Below, piece by piece: positions 25,901 through 38,889 of a stretch of DNA of 64,000 nt. The stretch spans positions 434,001 through 498,000 of the forward strand of contig NW_023503670.1 in the NCBI RefSeq assembly GCF_014529535.1. Reading direction: 5' to 3'. The notes under the pieces were generated by a model that worked only from the letters and a program-made list of their open reading frames with translations, was not told where the DNA came from and did not search any database. Numbering within the stretch: position 1 is the stretch's first letter; each line of letters starts with the position of its first letter. Position numbers and translations under genes: made by a program. Source of the stretch: Bradysia coprophila. Taxonomy: Eukaryota > Arthropoda > Insecta > Diptera > Sciaridae.

Positions 25901-26556
25901 GAGCTTTCTTTTTCACATACTATGTCAATTGGGTGGCGTCTTTGATAGAACAGCGGACTAGGCGTATGGTGTTTGCTACGTAATGCAGCAAGATGGTGCT
26001 GACGTCTATATGCAAGGAAACCATTGAGGAAAACTCACGCGAAACTTTTCACGTAAAAGCTACAGAATTATTAATGCCGTTCGTCCAGTTTATTCCATTT
26101 TTCTTGTTCTGTTATTGCATTGGAACTTTTGAAATCGTTCATCAAATTGAAGATTTTTTGAAACGATTTTTGCCACAGTGGTTTAATCACTTTTTGCCAC
26201 AGTGGTTTAATCACGCGCCTTACTTGAATAGCAACGTGATAAAACAGATTCGAGTATTCCAAGTCTTAGTACTTAACGTTTTTTGTCTTGAAATTCCCTG
26301 ACCTTCACTTTAGCTGTAATTTACATTTGTCGATGTAAAAAAAAACGTTTGCTTATCAACACAACTTTTGATCTCTGTAATCTTTTAATTCTGTAAAAAA
26401 CTCAAAATATCACAACTTTCATAAGATCAACTTGAAATGTTACAGCTGACATCAGTCAAATTTAGACATGAACTTGATTCAACTGTTTTCCAGATGGTCC
26501 GCACATGCAAACCAAGCTGCTCATACGTCTGTACACGGTTTGTTTCTATGAATGAT

Positions 26557-27497
26557 CAGCGCTCCCACAATGTCCTACTTTCCTACTTTGTCCTACTTTT
26601 TAGAAATTCGTCCTACTTGTCCTGCTGTCCTGCGTAGGACGAGTTTGTTAAGCAAATTTATATTATGTATTTGATGAATTCCATTGTCCATTTAGTAAAT
26701 GGCATTTACATTTCTGTGGTAGATATGAAACAGTTTACTATAGAAAGAATAGATCTCGCGAGGAGAAGTTATATCATTTCTTTTACAACTCATTGCAAAG
26801 CTCTCCTCCTCCTCGAAATCTGGTAAATTGGGACAAGAGTAAGAATTTCTTGTCCACGAAATATTGCTTCCTCTCTCAAATACAACTCTGAGCTCAGATC
26901 AATAAGTTTTCGAAGTGTGTCTAGCTTACTGTTCAAAATATAATGATAAAGTCGCCGTGGTGTGCTTACACTCGATTGGTACAGTATAAAATTATCTACA
27001 ACTACTATACAGCCTGGTGTCACAACTCTTTCTTCAAAATAACATCATGAAGGACTTGCGTCGCTCTTTCATCGACATAAAGCCACAAACTTTAAAGGAA
27101 TTCACCTACGTTATTTTTAACCGATTTTAGGTGATTTACACAATAGAAATATCGTATTCCCGATGACACTAGATGCTAGTGTGTGTTGGCCTTAATCGAA
27201 CTTTGGGTTTGTGAAAAATAAATAAATCTTCGGTTTCGACTATTTTGCTAACTATTTGACAAGAGTAAGTACTGTCTGAGTATTAGAATTTAATTTTCCA
27301 GACACCAATCAGCTTAGAGAATGTTTTCTTTAAAACAGTTATTTGTGGGTCGTTTTACAGAACGTAGTCGCTTTTAATTTGTTTTGCCTTAGCAATAAAA
27401 AAAGTGTAGTTGACTTAAATATAGCCGAAAAGTGAATGAGAAAACATTTGTCCTACGTGTCCTACCATAGGACACGAAATTTTGAGTGGGACCGCTG
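26557..27497. mobile_element. hAT-like element, 941 bp, 8-bp flanking duplication
   Basis: The left end is CAGCGCTCCCACAATGTCC. The right end is the complement of CAGCGGTCCCACTCAAAATT, so the terminal repeat matches at 11 of 12 bases. The flanks are TGAATGAT (26549-26556) and TGAATGAA (27498-27505), an 8-bp duplication with one mismatch. Both subterminal regions carry repeated TCCTAC/GTAGGAC words, as expected of hAT subterminal binding repeats. A minus-strand open stretch (about 27035-26790, over 75 codons) inside is not recognised as a transposase. The class assignment is inference from ends and duplication length. Confidence 0.7.
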
Positions 27498-28363
27498 TGA
27501 ATGAAAAACAGATGAACAAGATGCATGACTAAATTTCACAAGAACTAGAATATTGATTGGTTTTTTAGCCTTTTTTCTAACCTCAGGTAACAACAACATG
27601 CACCAAATGAAGTTTCTAAGACAATAATAAATCTCACCATTTTTTCTGAATTGTCAAGTTTTAGTACCTAATTAGTAATAAGTGTAGAAAAATTTCGTGA
27701 CATAAACTTAAAAAAATTCTGGAAGGCTGTAAATTCATCTTTAAAAAAAATTGTATAAATTTCTATGTTGATTGAACAAACAAATTTAAAAAAAAATAGT
27801 GAAAGTGAATAACCAGGCCACACTCTAGCAGCTCTTCAAAATAAAGATGTCCAAACAAGGATGTAATCAACAATGTAATTGTAGTAGCTGATTTCTATGC
27901 TACAAGGCCCGCAATTCAATTTTCCTCGGTAGGTGAAATTATATCTTTTCTAACCTACCGAGACATGCTATGAAAAATTTATAGCCCGTGTAGCATATGA
28001 TAGTTCAACACACGAGGCTGACTAAAATATCAGGGTCAACTACAATGTGTTCATTTTACTAAAAAAAACTTTAGTCCAGAATGTAACCTCACGTTATTTC
28101 ATAGAAATTGAATTATATTACCGGTAAAAACGGTTTCATAATTCGGTTGTTCGATTCCAATTTTGTATCGCAAAAAAGTGATAAAAATAATTATTACAAT
28201 CAGATTTTACAAAAAAAAACAATTTGGTTACACGTCATATCTTTTTTTTTGTTGTTATCAAATGCCTTTCCAATCGACTGACTGTGTAATGTTTGTACAT
28301 TCGCAAAAAAAAACAAGGCATCAGAACAGTCGGAGCGTTTGCTGCGACTTAGCCCCGTACGAC

Positions 28364-28452
28364 CCGTAATCCTATTTCGTCCGTAACCATAATACGTCCG
28401 TAGCCGTAATACGCCCGTAACCCTAATACGTCTACAACCTTCTAATGCGTCT
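28364..28452 (+). repeat. 17-bp tandem repeat, about 5 units
   Basis: Units of the form CGTAACCCTAATACGTC step by 17 bp and decay at the right edge into CTTCTAATGCGTCTG. A similar single unit (CTTCTAATGAGTCTGTAACC) is at about 40724-40742. Confidence 0.75.
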
Positions 28453-28599
28453 GTTACCAAAATGCAAGTCAAGTTGGGCATGGTCAAATTTACTGAAAGT
28501 GTTTATTTTTAAAATTGCGCAAAGCGCAATTACGAAAGCCCGTACGAAGTACCTCTCAAATAAAACCAACAATTTACGACATTATTTTAGAAACACAAA

Positions 28600-29160
28600 A
28601 TTTTTTGCCAACCTTCTATTGGGTATTCAATTATCTCTCAAATGAAACAAAAACTAGCAAAATCGGATGAGATTTACTCGATTTATGTGCAAAAAACACT
28701 TAGGGCCGAGTAGCGGCCTTAGTCCAAGGGCCCAAATTTGAAACTTTTTTTGCCACGTTCTTTTCGGTATTCAATTCCCTTCCATAAAAAACTAAATCTT
28801 GCAAAATCGGATGAGATTTACTCGATTTATGTGCAAAAAACACTTAGGGCCTAGTAGCGGCCTTAGTCCAAGGGCCCAAATTTGAAACTTTTTTTGCCAT
28901 CATTCTATTCGGCATTCAATTATCTCTCAAATTAAACAAAAACTAGCAAAATCGAATGAGATTTACTCGATTTATGTGCCAAAAACACTTAGGGCCGAGT
29001 AGTGGCCTCAGTCCAAGGGCCCAAATTTGAAACTTTTTTCGCCACGTTCTTTGCGGTATTCAATTACCTTCCATAAAAAACTAAATGTAGCAAAATCGGA
29101 TGAGATTTACTCGATTTATGTACAAAAAACACTTAGGGCCGAGTAACGACCTTTGAGCCC
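28600..29160 (+). repeat. Tandem array of four 144/145-bp units, dimeric
   Basis: The shared core GCAAAATCGGATGAGATTTA occurs at 28657, 28801, 28946 and 29090, followed each time by AACACTTAGGGCC and a CCAAGGGCCC block in the first three. Units 1 and 3 share one left half (TATCTCTCAAAT). Units 2 and 4 share another (CCTTCCATAAAAAACTAAAT). The array is therefore two copies of a roughly 289-bp dimer. A more diverged relative follows to about 29340. Confidence 0.85.
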
Positions 29161-29437
29161 TCCCAACAAGCCCTCGTTGCATCTTACCCAAAAACAATGT
29201 TCAGCAACTTTGTTCTACTCGTCAATACCTTTCATTTGATATATCACAAGCAGCTATTGCGTGCGTATTTCGGTAGATATCGTCGAAAGACTGAAAAACA
29301 CCTATAGGGCCCTAGCTCTGGAAGGGCCGACCCTACCATGCCCATTTTCGAACTTGACCTTAATTTTGTCGATACCAATCGGGGAAAAAAAGAATTTTGA
29401 AGAAAGGTTGTGATTTGCTCAAGCTAGAGGGGTCACA

Positions 29438-29492
29438 GACGGACGGACGGACGGACGGACGGACGGACGGACGGATGGACGGACGGACGGAC
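29438..29492 (+). repeat. (GACG)n microsatellite
   Basis: About 14 tetranucleotide units with one ATGG interruption, followed by an A/T-rich run. It directly follows the diverged end of the dimeric array, as if both belong to one larger element. Confidence 0.9.
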
Positions 29493-29850
29493 ATTTTTTT
29501 TATTGCGGATTCGTCATCTATGAACATAACCAAATGCTTTGGGGCTAAAAACAGTTTTTGTCGATTGAAACCGGTATGTGACTTTTTCGTTGTAAGCAAT
29601 TTATCTATTCTTTACGTCACAGTCAAGAATATTCCGTATTTTCTTTTTGTCAGATGAAAAGTTTCTCAGGAGCAACACTATAATCATAGCACTCTCTTGA
29701 CAATGCTATGCTATAATCCAATTTTATTTGAACTATAGCAGAAACATTCTATTTACAATAGAAATAGAATCATTCTATGAGACAATACTCTCTCTAGCAA
29801 ACAAACTCTCAGCTGTCGAGAGAGTATTGTATGATCCTGTTATGGGCATA

Positions 29851-30010
29851 ATCTGTTATCGATACTGACTTCAGAAATAAAAGACAAGCTATGACTAATG
29901 TAATCTTATATAGGAAAAAAACATGTTTAAAAAAATGAAGTAAAAGATTTAAAATAAATCTTTTAAAAGTACATTGATCAACTGAAGTAATAGATCCGAT
30001 AGTGAGAGGA
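29851..30010 (+). repeat. Dispersed 185-bp repeat, copy (diverged)
   Basis: Contains CTGTTATCGATACTGAC, AAAAGACAAGCTATGACTAA, AATGAAGTAAAAGATT and AACTGAAGTAATAGATC, in the same order as the better copy at 30387-30577. Other members are at about 43815-43996 (minus), 35473-36330 (interrupted), 46945-47042 and 62890-62975 (partial). Confidence 0.65.
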
Positions 30011-30386
30011 GAAGTCGCTTCTTTCTAGCTGAATTATTCGCGAAAAGTGTACAAATTTGAAGGAGATGGTTTCATAAGTCTTTCATATCGTATGAACGGA
30101 GATTGAGGGAACAATGTGGAAATGGAAATCAATATTTGATATACCATTAAATGGTCAAAATATTCTCCATTGATTATTCAGAAATTGAATTTGTCCGCTT
30201 ATTGTCTCTCGACCAAAATCGAATCAGAACTTCGATAATCGGAACCAAATTTCTGTTTCTAAAGATATGACTTTAAAATTTAAAAAAAATCCTTCTCCAA
30301 ATTACTACTCAATAGCCTATAGACTTGAAATATTTTATTGATACCGAAAAATGTTACCTTTCGTGTTCACCTGTTACAGACTGCTC

Positions 30387-30577
30387 TCATCTGTTATCAA
30401 CAACGACAGCAATAATAAACGACAAGCTGTGACTAATGAGGTTTTATAGCTAAAAGCATGTTCAAAACAAATGAAGTAAAAGAATTCGGAACTCAATCTA
30501 TGAAAATCTTCAATCAAATAATGAAGTAATAGATCAGATAGTAAAACTGTTAATATGCTTGCCGTCTGTGACATGTT
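30387..30577 (+). repeat. Dispersed 185-bp repeat, best copy
   Basis: Starts near CATCTGTTATCAACAACGAC, passes through CGACAAGCTGTGACTAATG and AAATGAAGTAAAAGAATT, and ends near AATATGCTTGCCGTCTG. It has no obvious pol III boxes or terminal inversion, so I leave the class open. Confidence 0.7.
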
Positions 30578-33500
30578 AAAACAGAGACAAATTTAATTTG
30601 AAATTCGTCAATCTAAATGATATCACATGATGTACACAATATCCAAAGTTCCAGACATTCAAAAATGAAACTTTCTAATATGCGTAGATGCAGGACGGAA
30701 CAAAAGTTCAGAAAAAAGTTTTGTGTTACTTCCGAGTGGGTCTCGTGCTTTCAATTCAAATCAGTCAAAGTTATCAGCATAGCCATTTAGTTAAACAATA
30801 AATTTTGTTTAATTAAGTAAACCATCGCATGCTCATGATACATACACGATCCGTTCGTTGGTTATTATAGTGCCTAGATATATATGTGTATTACTTTCAT
30901 TTCATATTTTTAAACGTTGTGGTTTACGTACAATATTATATACGCAAGCCGCTATTCTATCTCTAAGCAACAAAATAAAAAATTGTCTGTATTCACATCA
31001 AAACAATAATATCAATTTATATATTCGAATTCTCTGTGCTGTTGTAGATTTTGTGGGAGTGGGTAGACAACTTAATATGAAAATAAATTTCGATTGAACG
31101 AACGAGAAAAAATGGCGTCATTTTTTTAGCAAATTGAAATCCATACGGAACCACTGTACAGTTGAACAAACAATTGACGAGAAAAATATTGACCGAAAGA
31201 AAATATTTGAATTTAAAAAAAAAGAAACGGAAAAGAATGTAAGAAAAACGAAAGATCATACCAAACTATCGGCCGCATTTTGTGACATATTTATTAGTCC
31301 AGTGTATTGTCCACTGGAACAATGTTGTTGATCTTATGATCGATCCGTGACGATGATCCAATAATCCAAAAATATATTGTTCGCATATTGGACGAATTAA
31401 TTCACCTTATTCATTCAGCATTTATCACACAAATTTTCACTTCGTTACGCGCATAATTATCACCGAACGAATATCATGATTTTCTGCTGTATTTATGTTA
31501 ACCCAGACACAACACAGAATTATTTTTTTTACTTTTCAAATATTTTTTTGTGGCTCAAAAATTGTTTCAAAAATTGGAAACAACAAACGGTTTCTCACAA
31601 ATTACACATTTCAATTCAGGCCTGTTATTATATCGTTTCACTTGCACAAAATTTTGTTTTAATAATTTTGTTGTTTAAATCTAAATTTAAAAATTTCATT
31701 TATACTTTTCAGCAACTTTTTTAATTTTCATTTATTGTTTACACCCAACGATAGAAATGGAATACTGAGAAAAAAGCTGCTGGTTGGTTGTAGGTCTTTC
31801 CTAGAGTTGTAGCGAAAAAAAATGAATGAATTGCCGTTTCGGATATAGAGAAACACTACACTAATGCATTGTACTCTGTGTATTACACGCGATATATACG
31901 AGTAACTGAATTAAAGTTCTGCTATTCAATTTTTTATTTATTTTTTTGATAATATGAGTGCTGTGTACGAAGTAGGTAATGTTTGATTGCTTGTTAAGAT
32001 GTACATTGTAGTTATATATCTGACTAGCAAAATCGATTTGTTTAATTATTTACTGTGAATCGTCGATTAAATCATTAACTGAAGCATCTGTTGTATTCAC
32101 GGCAACGATTTAGACAAAACAATTTGAATTCATTCAGCCGAATTGAAAGTTAAGAGAATCTTTCAACACCCTCGCTTAACTCATCTCTTTCTATCAACGA
32201 AACGAATTTCCTACTTCCTCAACTGATAAGGAAATGAGTCATTGTTAAATTTACATCAAGGTCGTACAATCGGCTGTTATGTAAACACTTCCGTATGCAA
32301 AATTTTCAACCTCAGATGTTTTCTGAGAGATAAGAGAAGTGGAAGACAATTTATTAAAAGAAGATTCAAGGTGAAGGTGGCTGCTCGTTAAATAGAAATG
32401 CTTTTACCGGGAATCTCTTGATAAGAGTGACGATGGTGATGAAACATATATTTATTGTTCATCGAAATTCGATCAGTAATTTGATACTTTTTACGATATG
32501 AGAATGCCTCATTGGACGTTGTGTATTAAACAGGTGACTGTTCTCTTGTGTTCTTTCACACAATATTTGTACACTTGCGCAATGATTTGGTGAATGACTT
32601 TGTTGAATCTCTGCTTCGTTGTCTCATTATGACTAATAATAGGAACAAATTAAATGCAACACTCAAAAGAGCTGCTTGATGTTCTTGGAAAAATTAGCAA
32701 GAAAAAAAAATGTTTATGGCTGCAAACTGAGGTAAGCAAGAAATTAGCTCATCAGTAAATTAATTGAGATCATTGAACTGAGATTAACAAACAATACAAA
32801 TCAGCTTCTGCACAATATTTGCCTATTTTGTCTGTGGAAAAAAATTGTCGAATTGATCAATCAACCTACATAAATTGGAGAAGAGTCTATAACGTGAGAG
32901 TTATATTCACACTTTGCATTTTTTTTAAAATGGAAAGTTTTGGCTCATTCGTCTTATCATCATTTTTATGTCGTTTCGTACAAAATAACTTGAAGAAGAA
33001 GGTAACATTTTGAGACGACAATTAAGGCAATTCAAGTCAATGGAATAACACAAACATGTTCCAAGGCACAGTAAGTATTTACGAAATTAGACCAACCACA
33101 TACCACAACTTTGCTTTGTAAACCGAAAAAAAAACACAACACGTAACATCTCTTGTAGATGACGTTTACACCAGTCCACCAACACAAAAAGAAATGCATT
33201 CACTCAACTCCAAGTTAAATCTCATTTTCGCCAGAACGAATTTTCACATTTTTTTGTAAATCAAAAACTCGATTAAATTTCCGATGCAACAAACGTTTTC
33301 GCAAATCATCATCGACTTTCGAGTCAATTTATTGCATTTCTTGATAAAAAAAGTTGAATTTAATCCGCACTTTGTCACACTTTTCCACAATTACAATACA
33401 TCAGTATCGGATGACAATTCGAATCTGAACCATTCGTGAGAGTAGCAAAATAGAAACTGTGTTCACATCGAGAGGTTCACACCGTTCACACACATGGGTG

Positions 33501-34229
33501 TAAGTGTATAGGTGTAATGGAGAGAGCAGTGTACTGATGTTTTTGTTAGAAAAACGCCTGACGTTATACTCTTGTTGCCCTTTAATGCTAGCCGGCTTTA
33601 ATTTAGCAGGGAATTCACTCGGTCTTTTTTAGAATGATAGTGAATGAACAAAAGAAACACACAATCAAATTTGAATGGTATTGTTAAAACGACTTAATCA
33701 ATCGAAGATTTTATTTAACACTGTAATACTAGGCAAGTCTTGTCATTCAAAATGTAAGTTATAGAAACAAAAGACGGTGATTTTGAATAGACCAACTACT
33801 ATCTCCAAATTTACGTTCATAAGAAAATCGTCTTAGTCGAATCTTAAAGTCTAAGTCCTTGACCACTTTTCTTTGTAAACCATGTTGTTGACCAACACAG
33901 AAATAAAACGTCGCAACACTTTCGAACGAAAGTGGTAAATCAACAACAAAACCAATCACATACACAAATATTTAACCATAAACTAATGAGAATACTCCGC
34001 GAGATTTTATATTGCGCTTTCCCACATTGGTTTGTTATAATGTAAAGTGCCGTTAGATATACACACATACAGACAAAATTGCCATTCAGTGAAACATTCA
34101 TTCAAGTTACCACGTATTATGAGAAAAACATTGGCTGGGTGAAGTTCGAGGTGAAGTTAAGAAATCAGTTTCAATTTGGAGTAAATATTTATTGCGAAAA
34201 TAATTTAAGACTGACACGCCAACAGCACA

Positions 34230-37200
34230 ATGGATAAAAGTGAACTGCGTAATCGTAAACAATCAGCACAGAAAAGTAGCTTGCTGAAGAAATCGTCCGA
34301 CGATAGTGAGAAATTCCAATGTAAAGACGAAAGAGTTGAACGACTGCAAAGCGAAGAACCCAACCAGGAACACAGTGCAAGTGCATCTAAGCGGAATCAA
34401 AGCGATAATAATAAAGTGAACAAAGTGAAACAATATTTTCAATCAACAATTGATGATGTAGCACAGAGTCTCAAGACAGATTTTCGGTTGAACACCGATG
34501 AGTGTCTACGAATAACTTTTGAATTTGATTTCGTGACAGTGTTGCTATTTGTTGTGGCATTTTGCACCAGAATGTTCAAGCTTTCACAACCAAATAACGT
34601 GGTGTAAGTATATATGGTTGATGGAATTTATTATAATCTTTAGGTAACATACATTATTGTGTTTGATACGTTTGAGCAATCTTGTCCACCTTTGTAAAGT
34701 GTTTCTTAACAGCCAGATTTAAAGCTTTTTGATACAATTATGATTTTGTGAGCTCTCACAAACTTATAATACGTTTTGCATTTTCATTTTATTCTTCTTA
34801 AAGATGTAATCGCACTTACTCCGTTTACACTTACACAATGAGAAGTGGGAGGACACACTTAGCGTCGTGTAAATCCTCACTAAATCGAGTCAGCAACTTC
34901 TTTCTTTTACTTATATTTTCAAAATATTATTTTGATTTTATTAGTTAAAAATACGAAGCGACTATTTGCTCCCGAGTGAAAATAGTCTTTAATATACTTA
35001 ATTGAGCCCGGGTGTAAATAGCTGCAAATACACTATGTGAATTCGGGTGCAGAGCAAATAGTCTAAAATAAACTATTTGCACCAATACAGCTTTGCAACT
35101 CTACATTTTTTCTTGCAAGAACTGGTCTTACGATTTTGTACATACAGTCTGTAACAGACTAGATTAAAAATTAGGCGTGCCGTCAGAAGCATCTTGAATC
35201 ATCTTTTACAAACTAGCCTAACAATTGTGTGCAAATAGTGAATTTTAGACTATACGCACCCCACCAGTGTGCAAACAGTTTACTATTATTCTATTTGCAC
35301 TTGGGTGTAAATAACGACTACGTTTAAAAAAAAAACAAATCCGCATTTGGTCGTATAATTTGGACTATGTACTCAGAACATAGATTCTTGCTGAAACTAA
35401 GAAACTTCTGTGTCAACTCAACTTCCGAATCTATTTTGCGAGCAAAAATCAATAAAAGGATTGAAATTTCAGTCATCTGTTATCAACATCAACGACAAAA
35501 ATAAACCGTGACCGGGAGCCTATGCCCATTATAGCAAATGTGTGCTAAAACTAGGGATTGCAAACCGGTTTAAACCGAACCGTTTAACCGGGCAATTTTA
35601 GCCAAATCGAAACCAGCGTTGTAGTCCTCGCACAAAAACTCCTCATGACATGTGGAATGTGTAGTAGATAAATAGAAGCACCGAAGGCACGAATAAGGCA
35701 GAAAACAGAAGTTAGCGACAGTACTCATTCATGGTAGACAAATGGTAGTCGCAACATCGAAAACGTTATTAAACACAAGATGGCTGTGTTTGAGGACCGA
35801 ATCTAGGGACCGTTTATCAGCATTTACTTAAATGTTGACAGTGTTGACACTGAGAGAACATTTTCGAATGCTGAACTTTTATGTATAAAATTAGGTTCTG
35901 TATTAAGTGATACGAAAATTGGTTTATCTTCGAGGAGGAGGGTTGCGCCGAAGTCAAGAGATGCAATCCTCCGAAATTATAAACCAGTTTTTCTGCAGAA
36001 ACTTAAGATATTTTATGTGTCGATGCAAAGATAAACTTAAATTCCCTCTCCAAACAGATGGTAAACAAATTCATTTCATTTCAATGAAATAAATATGAAA
36101 TACCGCGTCATAAACGCGAAAAAAGTATTAAAACTGTGAAATTTAGAGATTTTTTTTGATCTTAGGGTTGAAAAAACCGCGGTTAACTGGTTAATCGCGG
36201 TTTTCAGTGGAAACAAATCGAAACGGCGGTTTTTGAATTCGAGTTCGGTTTGCAATCCCTAGCTAAAACAAATGAAATAAAAGATTTTGCATTCACTGAT
36301 GTAGTAACATTATACTCTTCGGATACAAACGTTATATATATGCCTTGATTTTACTTCCATTAGATATTTAAGGATGGTTCTAAATCATTAGAATGAGATT
36401 ACATATTGCTACTGAAATAGATACATTCAATCGCTTTTTTATTAAATGAAAAATACTTACAGTTTCGACGAACTTCATTATGGCAAATACATTTCTCTGT
36501 ACATGAGAAATATATTTTTCTTCGACCAGCATCCACCGCTCGGAAAACAATTAATTTCTGTAATGGCTAATTTTGCTGGCTATGATGGGAACTACACTTT
36601 TTCGCGCATAGGAAATCCATATACGGAAGTAAGCATAAGATCAAATATATTTCCAGTTAAAATTCACTTCAACTCTCTACCCCTTAAAAAAAACAGAATG
36701 TCCCAATCCTATGGTTAAGATTCATTCCAGCCCTATGCGGGAGCATTCTAGCACCTTGTGTGTACAAGCTACTTTTACAGACAAAATTAAGTAGATTAAC
36801 TTCAGCAATCGGTGGTGTGCTCATTATCTTTGGTAATTTGCTTACCGTTTTACAAATGTTTGAATGCACATAACGATCCTTCTTTTTTAAATTTCACAGA
36901 TAATGCTCTATTGACGCAGTCGCGCTTCATTCTAATGGAATCGATGCTTTTAACATTTTCGGTTCTGGGGCTGTTGTTCCTGTTGAAATTCCAAGAATCT
37001 CCGACGATATTCTCTCGCTTAAAATACTCCATCCTCTCGGCATCTTTTTTCACATTTGCATTCAGCGTAAAATTTGCAGGATTTTATACGTCACTGCTGG
37101 GATTCCTAATTGGTTGTCGACATCTCTGGAAACAATTGTCCGACAAAACCATATCCGACCTTCGAATGGCAATGCACATTTTGTTTCGCTTGATCGTTTT

Positions 37201-38882
37201 CATTACTATTCCGGTGTGCATTTATGTTGGCTTGTTCTATGCTCACTTTAGTGTATTGAACAAGGCCGGACCGCACGACAGCATTATGACAAGTGCATTT
37301 CAGGTTTGTCAAATAAAACCTTTCGAATCTTGTTCTGAATTGTTACGAATAATATTTAATCACCTAGGCGTCGCTAGAGGGAGGCCTAGCATCCATTACA
37401 AAAGGACAACCATTGAACGTGGTTCATGGATCTCAAATTACACTGCGACACACATTGGGTCGAACCTGCTGGCTACATTCTCATCCTCATGTGTATCCAG
37501 TTCGATATCCTGACAAACGTGGTAGCTCCCATCAGCAGCAAGTCACCTGTTACAGTTTCAAAGACGTAAACAATTGGTGGATTGTAAAACGACCGGAAAG
37601 TACGGACTTGGTGGTGGGTGATACACCAGATGTTATACGACACGGTGAAGAAGTGCAATTAGTTCATGGCATTACAAGCCGGGCATTGAATTCACATGAT
37701 GTAGCTGCAGCAATGACTCCACAGTGTCAAGAGGTATCTTGTTACATCGATTACAATGTGTCGATGAGCGCTCAAATTCTATGGAAAGTCGACATCATCA
37801 ATAAGGATCAGGTTTGTTGCCTCGCCAAACTCTTACGATCATAAAAACTGACCGAAAATCTTAATAGGAAGGACCAATTTGGCACGCAATTCGGTCACAA
37901 GTAAGACTGATTCACAGTGCTACTGGTCAAGCATTACGATTTAGTGGACGCCAATTGCCCGACTGGGGCTTCAATCAACATGAAGTTGTTGCAGATCGTG
38001 TAACTGATCAGCCAGATACGATATGGAATGTGGAGGAGCATCGATACACAAAGAGTAAGTTCTATCGATTAATATGGCCGATTGATCAGTTCTCAGTTGT
38101 GTACTTTTAATCTTAGCTGAGGACCAGAAAGAACGGGAACGTCAATTGATCAACGAGGAAATGATACCCACCGGTCCATCGAAACTGTCGTTTTGGGATA
38201 AGTTTTTCGAACTCCATTCAAAAATGGTGTGGCACTCAGATCAAATTCAAAATCATCTTTACGCCTCCGAACCTCTCGATTGGCCGCTGATGAATAAAGG
38301 GATCGCTTATTGGGTTGATAAAGATTCGAACGTATGCTATCCTACAATTGTCATTGGATTCCTTTGTCATTCGGTTTAACCTTTCAGGCTCAAATTTATT
38401 TACTCGGCAACCTGGTCATTTGGTATTCGGGATTCGCAGCATTAGTCGTCTACTTCGGTCTACTCATAATCTATTTGCTAAGAAGAAGACGTTTGTGTTA
38501 CGATTTAAACGAGCAGGACTGGACTCGATTCCGTGAGGCTGGAGAGATATTTTTCTTGGGTTACATCATACATTTTCTGCCATACTTTTTCGTGGAACGA
38601 ACACTATTCCTGCACAATTACTTGCCAGCGTTCATTTTTCAGATTATGCTTCTCTGTTTTGTCATTGAGCATATCGATCTGATTTGTCGCAATGTTGTTG
38701 GATCGGTACTGTTGACCGTTTTGTATCGATTATGCGTTGTGGGTTGGTTGATTGCGATATTTGTTATTTTCAACAAATTTTCAGTCCTAAGTTATGGAAC
38801 GACTAAGCTTAGTGTGGACGATGTTATCAATTTGAGGTGGAAAAACACATGGGACTTTATATTGCATAAAGATTTGGTGTGA
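34230..38882 (+). CDS. rt: Protein O-mannosyltransferase 1 (rotated abdomen)
   Basis: Eight coding exons: 34230-34603, 36463-36628, 36697-36832, 36900-37303, 37368-37811, 37868-38054, 38117-38331, 38388-38882. Frames close to 806 residues, slightly shorter than fly rt. The enzyme transfers mannose from dolichyl-phosphate mannose to Ser/Thr of secretory proteins in the ER and in flies works as a complex with POMT2. Visible: a charged cytosolic N-terminus (about 1-100); the GT39 catalytic domain from about residue 115, with the loop motif [11 protein letters not shown] holding the family's Asp-Glu pair (about 127-128) and [10 protein letters not shown]; several hydrophobic segments; a MIR region ([69 protein letters not shown]); and a C-terminal four-helix membrane domain starting at [14 protein letters not shown]. 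The wording of these motifs matches POMT1/rt, not POMT2/twisted. Intron 1 is 1.86 kb and carries a hAT element. AATAAA is at 38884, overlapping the end of the transcript. Confidence 0.97.
34958..35323. repeat. Imperfect foldback element in rt intron 1
   Basis: Repeated inverted words such as GACTATTTGCTCCCGAGTG on the left, and CTATTTGCACTTGGGTG and TAAATAACGACTA on the right, with more GTGCAAATAG-type copies inside. It looks like an old MITE with multiple subterminal repeats. No confident target duplication. Confidence 0.55.
35552..36261 (+). mobile_element. 710-bp internally deleted hAT transposon
   Basis: The ends are exact 16-bp inverted repeats, TAGGGATTGCAAACCG, and the flanks are the 8-bp direct duplication GCTAAAAC (35544-35551 and 36262-36269). 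An open stretch at about 35841-36010 reads [13 protein letters not shown], then LSDTKI and RDAILRNY. This fits the C-terminal dimerisation region of hAT transposases (an ER.FS.A..L pattern followed by LS). The rest of a transposase is absent, so the copy is a non-autonomous deletion derivative. It sits in rt intron 1 inside a member of the 185-bp dispersed repeat, which reads through when the element is removed. Confidence 0.88.
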
Positions 38883-38883
38883 C

Positions 38884-38889
38884 AATAAA
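38884..38889 (+). terminator. Polyadenylation signal of rt
   Basis: AATAAA begins two bases after the rt stop codon. A signal this close implies a very short 3' UTR, unless a later signal is used. Confidence 0.55.

Larger units (their letters stand above)
19777..34229. other. 14-kb stretch with no recognised gene
   Basis: Only short ORFs without family signatures. The content is repeats: an 18-bp tandem array, foldbacks at 22.2-23.0 kb, a hAT-like element at 26.6-27.5 kb, a 17-bp tandem block, a dimeric 144/145-bp array, (GACG)n, and two copies of a 185-bp dispersed repeat. Long non-coding RNAs, regulatory DNA or 5' untranslated exons of rt or Rgl cannot be excluded by reading alone. Confidence 0.55.

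Noticed and set aside
29360-29657. ORFs with RPSV or DGRT repeats
   Set aside because: They translate the (GACG)n microsatellite.
34230-38882. Identity as POMT2 (twisted)
   Set aside because: The [34 protein letters not shown] and WNVEEHRY blocks follow POMT1/rt wording rather than POMT2.
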